64,000 nt of DNA from Microbispora rosea subsp. aerata (GTDB taxonomy: Bacteria; Actinomycetota; Actinomycetes; Streptosporangiales; Streptosporangiaceae). The stretch's first letter is position 1; each line of letters begins with the position of its first letter. The stretch is taken from the NCBI RefSeq assembly GCF_014647835.1, contig NZ_BMPY01000018.1, positions 79,935-143,934 of the forward strand, in the 5' to 3' direction. The notes beneath the pieces were generated by a model. The model searched no databases, was not told where the DNA came from, and saw nothing but the letters and a program-made list of their open reading frames with translations. The position numbers and the translations under genes were made by a program. Of the stretch, positions 16,156 through 23,762 are shown piece by piece.

Positions 16156-17715
16156 ATGGGGGCGGATCCGAGCAAGCCCGGTACGTCACGGGACACACAG
16201 ACGGTGGCGGTCGTTCTCGCGACCACACCGGCCGCCGGGCTGCCGTGGTCCGACGGCGCGCGCTCCGACGGCACCCTCCTGGAGCGGCTCACCGAGCAGC
16301 TCCTTTCGCTGCCGGTCCGCGAGGTGCTGATCGTCGTACGGAGCACCGACGTCCAGGCGGGCGGGTGGTGGGAGCAGGTCGCGGCGAGCGGACCGCGGCG
16401 GCAGATCTGCGTCAGCGAGGGCCTCGCCGAGGACCTGCGCATCGTGGCCAAGACGGCCCGTGCCTCGACCTCTCCGGTCGCCGTGCTGGCGGCCGACGTG
16501 GTCGCGCACACCGAGGCGCTGTCGCTGCTGCTCCAGCATCCCGCGCGCCCGACCGGCGCGATCGTGGCCGACGGGGACCCGGCCCCGCTGCGGCCCCCCG
16601 TGCGGACCGAGTGGGGCCGCGTGGTGTCGGCCGGCACGTCCTTCCACGAGGTCGAGTGGGCCAACGGCACCTTCCGCGGCGTCCTGCAGGTCGGGGAGGC
16701 CCACCTGGCGGGGCTGGCCGACGTCGCCGAAGACCTGGCCGACCTGGCCCAGCGCCGCCATCTCGGGCGGGTCGGCGACGGCGAGGCGCCCGAGCTGCTG
16801 CTCACCGGCCTGGTGCGGGCGGGCGTCAAGGTGCACGCCGTCGTGCCGGGCCCCCTGCACTGCGCGCGGGTCGGCTCGCGCCCGGCCGCCGAGCGCGCGG
16901 TGCGCGAGCTGGCCGACGTCGACGAGGCGCAGGCCAGGCTGGACGCCGCGGTGAAGAGCGGCGACGGGTTCTTCGCCACCCACTGCGTCAGCTCGTGGTC
17001 GCGCCACCTCATCCGGCCCGCCGCGCGCCTCGGCCTGACCCCGAACACGGTCACCGGCATCTCGGTGGCCTTCGCCGCCATCGCCGCCGTCTGGTTCTCC
17101 GACGGCCACCGGGCGGGGCTCGTGGTCGGCGCCGTCGCGCTCTACCTGTCGTTCGTGTTCGACTGCCTGGACGGCCAGCTCGCCCGATATACGCGCCGGT
17201 TCTCCCCGCTCGGGAGCTGGCTCGACGCGATCTGCGACCGGTTCAAGGAATATCTGGTGTACGTCGGGCTGGCGGCCGGATACGTGGCCGCGCCGGGCGC
17301 GACGTGGCAGATCTGGGGCCTGGCCGTGGCCGCGATGCTCCTCCAGGCGATCCGCCACATGGTGGACTTTTCCTACGCGGGCGCGGTGACCGACCGGGCC
17401 AGGGCGGCGGACCTGCGGGCGTCGGCCCCGCGCTCGATGGCCGTGCCGTGGGACGAGGCCCCGGCGGCGGCCGCCGCCAAGGGCACCGGGTCGGTGCTCG
17501 CGCTGTCGCGGCGGCTCGACGCGCTGAGCGGCGCGAGGGGCGTGGTCTACTGGGCGAAGAAGATGATCGTGCTGCCGATCGGAGAGCGGATGGCGCTGAT
17601 CTCGGTCACGGCCGCGCTGTTCGACGCGCGGGTGACGTTCCTCGCGCTGCTGGGCTGGGGCGTGGTGGCGCTGGCCTACACGACCGCCGGCCGGATGGTG
17701 AGGTCCTTCGCATGA
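16156..17715 (+). CDS. Nucleotidyltransferase-like / CDP-alcohol phosphatidyltransferase fusion
   Basis: A 519-residue protein. Residues 1-240 resemble a degenerate nucleotidyltransferase domain (AVVLATTPAAG, VREVLIVVRS, VAVLAADVV). Residues about 275-515 are a CDP-alcohol phosphatidyltransferase with several helices. The full metal/active-site motif is present: D336-x2-D339-G340-x2-A343-R344-x8-G353-x3-D357-x3-D361. Such enzymes exchange CMP of a CDP-alcohol or CDP-lipid for another alcohol phosphate in the membrane. It is divergent from the TarI-TarJ fusion gene and followed, through an ATGA overlap, by an MSERGERI cassette and then a DUF5941 gene. Substrate unknown. Confidence 0.85.
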   Translation: MGADPSKPGTSRDTQTVAVVLATTPAAGLPWSDGARSDGTLLERLTEQLLSLPVREVLIVVRSTDVQAGGWWEQVAASGPRRQICVSEGLAEDLRIVAKTARASTSPVAVLAADVVAHTEALSLLLQHPARPTGAIVADGDPAPLRPPVRTEWGRVVSAGTSFHEVEWANGTFRGVLQVGEAHLAGLADVAEDLADLAQRRHLGRVGDGEAPELLLTGLVRAGVKVHAVVPGPLHCARVGSRPAAERAVRELADVDEAQARLDAAVKSGDGFFATHCVSSWSRHLIRPAARLGLTPNTVTGISVAFAAIAAVWFSDGHRAGLVVGAVALYLSFVFDCLDGQLARYTRRFSPLGSWLDAICDRFKEYLVYVGLAAGYVAAPGATWQIWGLAVAAMLLQAIRHMVDFSYAGAVTDRARAADLRASAPRSMAVPWDEAPAAAAAKGTGSVLALSRRLDALSGARGVVYWAKKMIVLPIGERMALISVTAALFDARVTFLALLGWGVVALAYTTAGRMVRSFA

Positions 17716-18005
17716 GCGAGCGCGGCGAGCGAATCGGTAAGCGAAACGTCTGGGCGCATGCCGCTCCGAGCAGAGGGCGGAGAGGCGGCATGAGCGAGCG
17801 CGGCGAGCGAATCGGTGAGCACAGCGCCTGGCGAGGTGTTCGCCTGCGCGCCTCCGGCACGACCCCGCTCCGGGCCGAGTCCGGCACGACCCCGCTCCGG
17901 GCCGAGTCCGGCACGACCCCGCTCCGGGCCGAGTCCGGCACGACCCCGCTCCGGGCCGAGTCCGGCACGACCCTGTTCCGGGCCGAAGGCGAGGAGGTGG
18001 CATGA
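17712..18005 (+). CDS. Repeat-derived frame 'MSERGERI' linking two genes by ATGA overlaps
   Basis: A 97-codon frame whose ATG (17712) lies inside the ATGA stop overlap of the preceding gene and whose TGA lies inside the ATGA start of the next gene (18002). It begins MSERGERIGKRN, repeats MSERGERIGEH in frame 26 codons later, then carries five nonapeptide units (SGTTPLRAE). GAGGAGG just before 18002 supplies a ribosome-binding site for the downstream gene. It looks like an inserted repeat cassette kept open so that translation passes through. Whether the peptide has any function is unknown. A related cassette sits at 60471-60634. Confidence 0.5.
   Translation: MSERGERIGKRNVWAHAAPSRGRRGGMSERGERIGEHSAWRGVRLRASGTTPLRAESGTTPLRAESGTTPLRAESGTTPLRAESGTTLFRAEGEEVA
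17853..17987. repeat. 27-bp tandem repeat, five units
   Basis: Units begin at 17853, 17880, 17907, 17934 and 17961. The first four are identical and the fifth has several changes. A unit starts TCCGGCACGACCCCGCTC. The length is a multiple of three, so the array stays open in the frame that joins the flanking genes. Confidence 0.92.
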
Positions 18006-18667
18006 GCCGCCGTCCTCATGAGGCGGGCGGGAAGGGCCGCGGCGCCATCTCCGTGCACATGACCCCGGTGCCGAGCAGCGTCGTGGTGGCCTACCGCGAC
18101 GACGGCCCGGTGTCCAGGGCGATGGGACTGCTCGTCGCCGGGCAGCTCCCGCCGCTGCCGCCCGCGATCGCGGGGGCGTTCGTGACCGCCGTGCTGCTGG
18201 TGCTCGGCATCGCCGGGGCCGACGACTTCGCGGTCTTCGCGCCGGCGGTGGCCCTGCTGCTGGCGGGAGCGGGCAGCGCCCACCGGCACGACGGCCGCCT
18301 CGACTGGCTGACGCCCCCGATCCTGCGCCTGACCGAGTACGGCTTCATCGCCTCGGCCGGGTTCGCCCGCTCCGTGCCGCCGGTGATCGTCATCGCGCTG
18401 CTCGGCGCGATGGCCTTCCACCACTACGACACGGTCTACCGGCTGCGTCAGCACGTGTATCAGCCGCCGTGGCTGGCGACCGCCGGGCTGGGCTGGGACG
18501 GCCGGATGCTCGTCGTGGCGCTGGGCGGCCTGCTCGGCCTGGTGCCCGTCGTGTTCGTCCTGCTGGCGCTCTACCTGTGGTGCCTGTTCGGCTGGGAGAG
18601 CCTCACCTGCTGGCTCGCCGCGCCCCGTACGCCGGACGAGGCCGTGGAACCGGCACCCGCCGATTAA
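18002..18667 (+). CDS. DUF5941 membrane protein
   Basis: A 221-residue protein with four or five hydrophobic segments. The VVAYRDDGPVSRAMG, GQLPPLPPAIAG, GSAHRHDGRLDWLTPPILR and FHHYDTVYRLRQH stretches are, as recalled, those of DUF5941, a domain often fused to the C-terminus of actinobacterial CDP-alcohol phosphatidyltransferases. Here it is a separate gene behind such a transferase, separated only by an in-frame repeat cassette with ATGA junctions on both sides. It probably works with the transferase in the membrane; its own biochemical role is unknown. Start ATG 18002 follows GAGGAGG. Confidence 0.82.
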   Translation: MSRRPHEAGGKGRGAISVHMTPVPSSVVVAYRDDGPVSRAMGLLVAGQLPPLPPAIAGAFVTAVLLVLGIAGADDFAVFAPAVALLLAGAGSAHRHDGRLDWLTPPILRLTEYGFIASAGFARSVPPVIVIALLGAMAFHHYDTVYRLRQHVYQPPWLATAGLGWDGRMLVVALGGLLGLVPVVFVLLALYLWCLFGWESLTCWLAAPRTPDEAVEPAPAD

Positions 18668-18759
18668 CGTCAGACCAACGGTGGATTACCCAGACCGGGT
18701 GTCGAGCCAACTAACCTTTGGGGTTACTGTCTGACGCTCGACCTCAAGGAGTGCGGAAA

Positions 18760-19491
18760 TTGCTCGGAATGGTGCTGGCCGCCGGAGCCGGACGTCGCCT
18801 GCGGCCGTACACCGACACGCTGCCGAAGGCGCTGGTGCCGGTCGACGGTGAGACGACGATCCTCGACATCGCCCTGCGTAACCTGGCGGCCGCGGACCTC
18901 CGTGAGGTCGTGGTGATCGTCGGTTACCAGGCGCAGGCCGTACGGGAACGGCAGGCCGATCTGGAGCGGCGTCACGGGGTGAAGCTCACGCTCGTCCACA
19001 ACGACAAGGCCGAGGAGTGGAACAACGCCTACTCGCTGTGGTGCGCCCGCGACTACTTCTCCCAGGGCGCGCTGCTGGTGAACGGCGACACCGTCCACCC
19101 CGTGTCGGTGGAGCGGACGCTGCTGGCCGCCGAGAACACCTCCGACATCCTGCTCGCCGTCGACGACGTGAAGTCGCTGGCGGACGAGGAGATGAAGGTC
19201 ACCCTGGAGGACGGTCACCTCAAGCGGATCACCAAGCTGATGGACCCCGCCGACGCGTACGGCGAGTACATCGGCGCCACGCTGATCCGCCCGGGGGCGG
19301 CCGAGCGGCTCGCCGACGCGCTGAAGGCCACCTTCGAGCGCGACCCGCAGCTCTACTACGAGGACGGCTACCAGGAGATGGTCGACCGCGGAGAGAAGAT
19401 CGCCGTCGCGCCGATCGGCAAGGTCGAGTGGGTCGAGGTGGACAACCACGACGATCTGGCGAAGGCGCGGGAGATCGCGTGCCGCTACTGA
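18760..19491 (+). CDS. Nucleotidyltransferase, LicC-like (phosphocholine/sugar cytidylyltransferase family)
   Basis: A protein of about 243 residues with a GT-A-like nucleotidyltransferase fold: GMVLAAGAGRRLRPYTDTLPKAL at the N-terminus, EWNNAYSLW, ALLVNGDTV (metal-binding Asp), and a C-terminal KVEWVEVDNHDDLAKA motif. The WNNAYSLW and EVDNHDDL signatures place it near LicC-type CTP transferases and related archaeal proteins. It could activate an alcohol phosphate made by the next gene, a glycerol-1-phosphate dehydrogenase homologue. TTG 18760 is preferred because AAGGAG lies 8 bases upstream; GTG 18751 overlaps that site and ATG 18769 is rather far from it. Confidence 0.85.
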   Translation: MLGMVLAAGAGRRLRPYTDTLPKALVPVDGETTILDIALRNLAAADLREVVVIVGYQAQAVRERQADLERRHGVKLTLVHNDKAEEWNNAYSLWCARDYFSQGALLVNGDTVHPVSVERTLLAAENTSDILLAVDDVKSLADEEMKVTLEDGHLKRITKLMDPADAYGEYIGATLIRPGAAERLADALKATFERDPQLYYEDGYQEMVDRGEKIAVAPIGKVEWVEVDNHDDLAKAREIACRY

Positions 19492-19517
19492 CGTCCGCGG
19501 CCCGTTGAGGAGTTGGC

Positions 19518-20576
19518 ATGCCGATACTGGCAAGGATGCTTCCCGCTCCCCTCTCGATGGAGGTGCGGCGGGGCGCGATCGCGCAACTCGGCACCCTGCT
19601 GGCCGACAGCCGGGTGGCCACCTCCGGGCAGGTGGCGGTCGCGGTCGGCCCGAACCAGGGCGACCGGATCACCGAGGTCATCGCGCCTTCGCTCGGTGAC
19701 GCCAAGGTCTTCCGGGTCGCCGACGGCACGGTCGACGCCGCCATCGCGCTCGGCGCGGACCTGCGCAAGGGAGCGTTCGAGGCCGTCGTCGGGATCGGCG
19801 GCGGCAAGACGATCGACGCCACGAAGTACGCCGCCTCGCTGGCCGGGATCCCGATGGTCGCGGTGGCGACCAACCTCTCGCACGACGGCATCTGCTCGCC
19901 GGTGGCCTCCCTCGTCCACGACGGGGGCAAGCCGTCGTTCGGCGTGCCGATGCCGCTGGCGATCATGGTGGATCTCGACTTCGTCCACGACGCGCCGCCG
20001 TCCCTGGTGCGCGCCGGGGTCGGCGACGTGGTGAGCAACCTGTCGGCGATCGAGGACTGGCAGCTCGGCCGGACCGAGCGCGGCGAGCCCGTCGACGGGG
20101 TGGCGATCTCCATGGCCCGTACGGCGGCCGAGGCGGTGCTGGGCAGGACGGACTCCATCGAGTCGGACGCGTTCCTGACCGTCCTGGCCGAGGCGCTGAT
20201 CATGTCGGGCATGTCGATGGTCATCGCCGGGTCAAGCCGTCCGGCGAGCGGCGGAGACCATGAGATCATGCATGCCGTGGACCAGCTTTTCCCCGGGACC
20301 GCCAACCACGGCGAGCTGGCCGGGATCGGCGCGGCCTTCTGCTTCTTCCTCCGGGAGGACTCCCACCGGCTCGGCCAGGTCGTCGACTGCCTGCGGCAGC
20401 ACAGCCTGCCCGTCACGCCGGGCGACGTCGGCCTGACACACGAGCAGTTCACCGAGGCCGTCATGCTCGCCCCGAGCACGCGGCCCGGCCGCTACACCAT
20501 CCTTGAGCACCTCCGGCTGTCGGAGCACGAGGTCCGGGGGAGAGTTGAGGACTATGTCCGCGCCGTCGGTTGCTGA
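19518..20576 (+). CDS. sn-Glycerol-1-phosphate dehydrogenase-like protein (AraM/EgsA family)
   Basis: A 352-residue iron-containing-alcohol-dehydrogenase-fold protein. GIGGGKTIDATKYAA binds NAD(P); VATNLSHDGICSPVAS, GVGDVVSNLSAIEDWQL, GGDHEIMHAVD and NHGELAGIGAAF match the substrate and metal (Asp/His/His) sites of glycerol-1-phosphate dehydrogenases. These reduce dihydroxyacetone phosphate to sn-glycerol-1-phosphate, the archaeal-type stereoisomer; bacterial AraM homologues exist. The neighbours are a nucleotidyltransferase and a CDP-alcohol transferase, which suggests a dedicated polyol-phosphate pathway. ATG 19518 follows GAGGAG. The gene overlaps the next by 23 bp. 3-Dehydroquinate synthase-like alternatives fit less well. 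Confidence 0.85.
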   Translation: MPILARMLPAPLSMEVRRGAIAQLGTLLADSRVATSGQVAVAVGPNQGDRITEVIAPSLGDAKVFRVADGTVDAAIALGADLRKGAFEAVVGIGGGKTIDATKYAASLAGIPMVAVATNLSHDGICSPVASLVHDGGKPSFGVPMPLAIMVDLDFVHDAPPSLVRAGVGDVVSNLSAIEDWQLGRTERGEPVDGVAISMARTAAEAVLGRTDSIESDAFLTVLAEALIMSGMSMVIAGSSRPASGGDHEIMHAVDQLFPGTANHGELAGIGAAFCFFLREDSHRLGQVVDCLRQHSLPVTPGDVGLTHEQFTEAVMLAPSTRPGRYTILEHLRLSEHEVRGRVEDYVRAVGC

Positions 20577-21312
20577 GCTTCGCGCGGTCGCCCAGCCGCA
20601 GACCACCATGGACCGCCGCAGCGGGGAGCACTGGGCCGGCCTGCTGTACATGCGGCGTCTGTCCATCTACGCCACCTGGCTGCTGGCCAAGACCCCCATC
20701 TCGCCGAACCAGGTCACCGGCCTGATGATCGTGTGCGGCGTGGCGGCGGGCGTCGTGCTCGCCCTCCCCGGGTTCTGGGCGGCGCTGGGCGCGGCCCTGC
20801 TCATCCAGGTCTACCTGCTGCTGGACTGCTCCGACGGGGAGCTGGCCCGGTGGACCGGCCGCACCTCGATCACCGGGGTCTACCTCGACCGGGTGGGGCA
20901 CTACTTCGCCGAGGCGGCGCTGCTGATCGGGCTGGGCTTCCGGGCCTCCGAGACGCTGCCCGACTGGTACACGGTGATGGGCGTCGCCGCGGCGCTCGGC
21001 GCCATCTTGATCAAGTCGGAGACCGACCTGGTGGACGTCGCCCGCGCCCGGTCGGGCCTGGTCGCGACCACCGAGGCGGCGGCGCAGCAGTTCGCCTCGC
21101 CACGGCTCGCGCTGGCCCGCAAGGTCGCGGCGGCGCTGCGGTTCCACCGGGTGATCCAGGCCGTCGAGCTGTCGCTGATCGTCGTGGTCGCGGCGGTGCT
21201 CGACAACTGGTTCTCCGCCACCCGGATCCTCGTGGTCGCCTGCGTCGTCATCGCGGCGGTTCAGCTCGTGCTGCACCTGGTCAGCATCCTCGCGTCCCGG
21301 CGGCTGTCGTGA
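20554..21312 (+). CDS. CDP-alcohol phosphatidyltransferase family protein
   Basis: A 252-residue membrane protein with about six helices. The family motif is present but altered: D91-x2-D94-G95-x2-A98-R99-x8-G108-x3-D112-x3-H116, so the fourth Asp, usually regarded as the catalytic base, is His. It starts at ATG 20554 inside the end of the dehydrogenase gene, with GAGG upstream, so the two are translationally linked. By context it may transfer a polyol phosphate or lipid group made from glycerol-1-phosphate. The actual donor and acceptor are unknown. Confidence 0.85.
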   Translation: MSAPSVAELRAVAQPQTTMDRRSGEHWAGLLYMRRLSIYATWLLAKTPISPNQVTGLMIVCGVAAGVVLALPGFWAALGAALLIQVYLLLDCSDGELARWTGRTSITGVYLDRVGHYFAEAALLIGLGFRASETLPDWYTVMGVAAALGAILIKSETDLVDVARARSGLVATTEAAAQQFASPRLALARKVAAALRFHRVIQAVELSLIVVVAAVLDNWFSATRILVVACVVIAAVQLVLHLVSILASRRLS

Positions 21313-21504
21313 GCGGGCCGGCGGGCGTGTCGCTGCCCATGCGGCCCGGCGAGCGCCCCTACATTAACGGTTGGGTAGGGGTTCGCTTGCAGTTCCGATA
21401 CTCTTATCCCACGGTGAACCAGGCAGAATCCGGATTGCCCGGCCATACAAACTCGGTGATCATGAAGTCGTGTGTAGTGCGCCCCACCTCGAGGCGATGA
21501 CGCG

Positions 21505-22386
21505 GTGAAAATCTCCTGTGTCATCCTCACTATGGGCAACAGGATCGCCGAGCTCGACCGGGCGGTGGAATCCGCGCTCACCCAGACCGACGGCGACATC
21601 GAGGTGGTCATCGTCGGCAACGGCGCGGATGTGCCGGAGCTGACCGCACGGCCGCTGCCCGGGTCCGCCGCGACGATCAAGACGATACGGCTTGAGCACA
21701 ACGCGGGCATCCCCGAGGGACGCAACCGCGGCGTGCAGGAGTGCTCGGGCGACATCGTCCTGTTCCTGGACGACGACGGCTGGTACGCCAACTCCAAGGT
21801 CGCCGCGCACGTACGCGAGCGGTTCACCCACGAGCCCGACCTCGCCGTGATCAGCTTCCGGGTGATGGACCCCGAGGGCGGGTCGGTGCAGCGGCGGCAC
21901 GTGCCCCGCCTGCGGGCGGGAGACCCCGAGCGGTCCTCCCCGGTGACGACCTTCCTCGGCGGCGCCTGCGCCATCCGCAAGTCGGCGTTCCTGCAGGTCG
22001 GCGGGTTGCCGGAGAAGTTCTTCTACGCTCACGAGGAGACCGACCTCGCCTGGCGCCTGCTGGGTGAGGGCTACCGCATCGAGTACGACGCGGAGACGGT
22101 GATGTACCACCCGCTGGTGCTGCCGTCCCGGCACGCGGACTTCTACCGGCTGAACGCCCGCAACCGCGTCTGGCTCGCCCGGCGCAACCTGCCGTGGCCG
22201 CTCGCCGCGCTCTACCTGCTCAACTGGGTCGTGCTCACGCTCGTACGGGAGCGCTCGGTGCCCGCCGTCAAGGCGTGGTTCCGCGGCTTCCTCGAAGGGC
22301 TGCGCGAGCCGGCGGGCGAGCGCCGTCCCATGGCCTGGCGCACCGCCTGGCGCATGCTCCGCCTCGGCCGCCCGCCCATCGTTTAG
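21505..22386 (+). CDS. GT2 family glycosyltransferase
   Basis: A 293-residue GT-A transferase: CVILTMGNRIAELDRAV at the N-terminus, NAGIPEGRNRGV, VLFLDDDGW (nucleotide-sugar/metal DXD), LGGACAIRKSAF and FFYAHEETDLAWRLLGEG (catalytic-base region). One hydrophobic helix near residues 230-250 and a basic C-terminus suggest membrane association. It is similar to rhamnosyl-type transferases. It closes the run of envelope genes that begins with the LCP protein. GTG 21505 is the first start giving a complete first strand; a 192-bp gap with promoter-like TTGCAG and TCTTAT around 21390-21410 lies upstream. Confidence 0.88.
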   Translation: MKISCVILTMGNRIAELDRAVESALTQTDGDIEVVIVGNGADVPELTARPLPGSAATIKTIRLEHNAGIPEGRNRGVQECSGDIVLFLDDDGWYANSKVAAHVRERFTHEPDLAVISFRVMDPEGGSVQRRHVPRLRAGDPERSSPVTTFLGGACAIRKSAFLQVGGLPEKFFYAHEETDLAWRLLGEGYRIEYDAETVMYHPLVLPSRHADFYRLNARNRVWLARRNLPWPLAALYLLNWVVLTLVRERSVPAVKAWFRGFLEGLREPAGERRPMAWRTAWRMLRLGRPPIV

Positions 22387-22514
22387 TGGGGTGTCCACGG
22401 CCCCTGGCCGGGCCGGTCGCCGCGTTCCGCCGGCTCGGCGGGCGTCGAGGGCGACGCACCAGACCTCCTCAAGGCCGCCGGGGTGAAGATGCCTGGGACG
22501 TGGTGGTGGTCGGT

Positions 22515-22616
22515 GCCGGTGTCGAACGTGATGCCCTTGCCGGCGAGCACCACGTGGGCACGGGGGTTGTCCGGCGTGTAGGAGAGCTGGATGAGGCACG
22601 GCGGGCTGCCGGAGCG
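22515..22616 (-). pseudogene. Leucyl aminopeptidase (M17) relic
   Basis: About 34 residues on the minus strand (RSGSPPCLIQLSYTP, RAHVVLAGKGITFDTG) match the entry to the catalytic domain of M17 leucyl aminopeptidases (known form: PPRL..L.Y then L.GKGITFDSGG). The conserved Lys and Asp are kept but the next Gly-Gly and the following helix are gone; both flanks are unrelated. It lies in a 385-bp gap without other gene-like sequence (22387-22771). A short remnant of an old gene; the identification is by recalled family motif. Confidence 0.6.
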
Positions 22617-22771
22617 GCCGACTTGTATGCGTGTACAGACACCGGTGACGGTCGCCGGGCGTGTCCTCGGCGGGGCCGGTGTGATGTGGCACGACACCCT
22701 GCGGAAACCATAGTCAGCCTCAAACTGTAAGCTTTCGGGCGTTGCTCTTCCTGATCTTCAGGGGTGGGGGA

Positions 22772-23728
22772 TTGCCCGTTTTCCAGCGCGAACGGCTCCG
22801 TGTTTTCGTCGACTCCCCGGTCTTCCAACGCGTGGTCATCGCCGTCATCGCGTTGAACGGGATCGCGCTCGGGCTGGAGACGTCGAACGAGCTGGCCGCG
22901 CGCCACGCCGCGACCTTCCTCTTGATCGACCGGGCTATTCTCGCCGTCTTCGTCGTCGAGATCATGCTGCGGATCGTCGTGCACGGTAAGGCGTTCTTCC
23001 GTGACCCGTGGAGCTGGTTCGATCTGATCATCGTCGGGATGGCCCTCGTGCCGGCCTCGGAGTCGGTGTCGATCCTGCGGCTCTTCCGGTTCTTGCGGGT
23101 CCTGCGGCTGATCTCCGTGGTGCCGGGCATGCGACGGGTGGTCTCGGCGCTGTTCACCGCGATTCCGGGACTGACCTCGGCGGTGGTCCTCCTGCTGCTG
23201 TCGCTCTACACGGCGTCCGTGATCGGCAAGCAGCTCTTCCACGAGGCGGCCCCGCAGTATTTCGGGGACCTCGGGCGGTCGCTGTTCACCATGTTCACGG
23301 TGCTCACGATCGAGGGCTGGCCGCAGGTGGCCGAGGACGTGATGGCGAAGGAGCCGCTGGCGTGGATCTTCTTCGCCACGTTCATCGTGATCACGGCGTT
23401 CTTCGTGCTCAACCTGCTCATCGGCGTGATCGTCTCGGCGATGGAGGCCGAGGTCAACGCCCAGCGGTGGAAGGAAGACCAGGCGCTGGAGCTGGAGCAG
23501 CACCTCGCGGTCATGAAGGAGATCAAGGCGCTGAGCGAGAAGGTCGAGCGGCTGGCGGCGAGCCTGCCGGTGCACGCGGACGGCCGTCCCCGGGACGCCG
23601 GCGCTTGTGAGCACTGCTCCTGCGGCCACGGGGCGTCGCGCGGTGGCGGCGTCGCCGTGCCGGCGGATCGCTTGACGGACGGCGAGACGCCGCGGGCCGA
23701 GGCGGACGACCGGCGCCGGGGCGAGTGA
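22772..23728 (+). CDS. Voltage-gated-type ion transporter (bacterial Na+/Ca2+ channel superfamily)
   Basis: A protein of about 318 residues with six transmembrane helices. S4 carries regularly spaced arginines (SILRLFRFLRVLRLISVV). A pore loop, FTMFTVLTIEGWPQVAED, precedes S6 (FATFIVITAFFVLNLLIGVIV). A cytoplasmic coiled-coil-like helix follows (QALELEQHLAVMKEIKALSEKVERL), which in this family assembles the tetramer, then a Cys/His-rich tail (ACEHCSCGH). The filter reads TIEGW, compared with TLESW in NaChBac-type sodium channels. TTG 22772 is preferred, with AGGGG upstream; TTG 22742 is possible. Confidence 0.88.
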   Translation: MPVFQRERLRVFVDSPVFQRVVIAVIALNGIALGLETSNELAARHAATFLLIDRAILAVFVVEIMLRIVVHGKAFFRDPWSWFDLIIVGMALVPASESVSILRLFRFLRVLRLISVVPGMRRVVSALFTAIPGLTSAVVLLLLSLYTASVIGKQLFHEAAPQYFGDLGRSLFTMFTVLTIEGWPQVAEDVMAKEPLAWIFFATFIVITAFFVLNLLIGVIVSAMEAEVNAQRWKEDQALELEQHLAVMKEIKALSEKVERLAASLPVHADGRPRDAGACEHCSCGHGASRGGGVAVPADRLTDGETPRAEADDRRRGE

Positions 23729-23762
23729 GGGCGGCGACCGGCGTGCGGTTGCGGCAGCGGCG

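Noticed and set aside
9505-22386. Secondary-metabolite (natural product) cluster
   Set aside because: No PKS, NRPS, terpene or lanthipeptide gene; gene content fits cell-envelope polymer synthesis.
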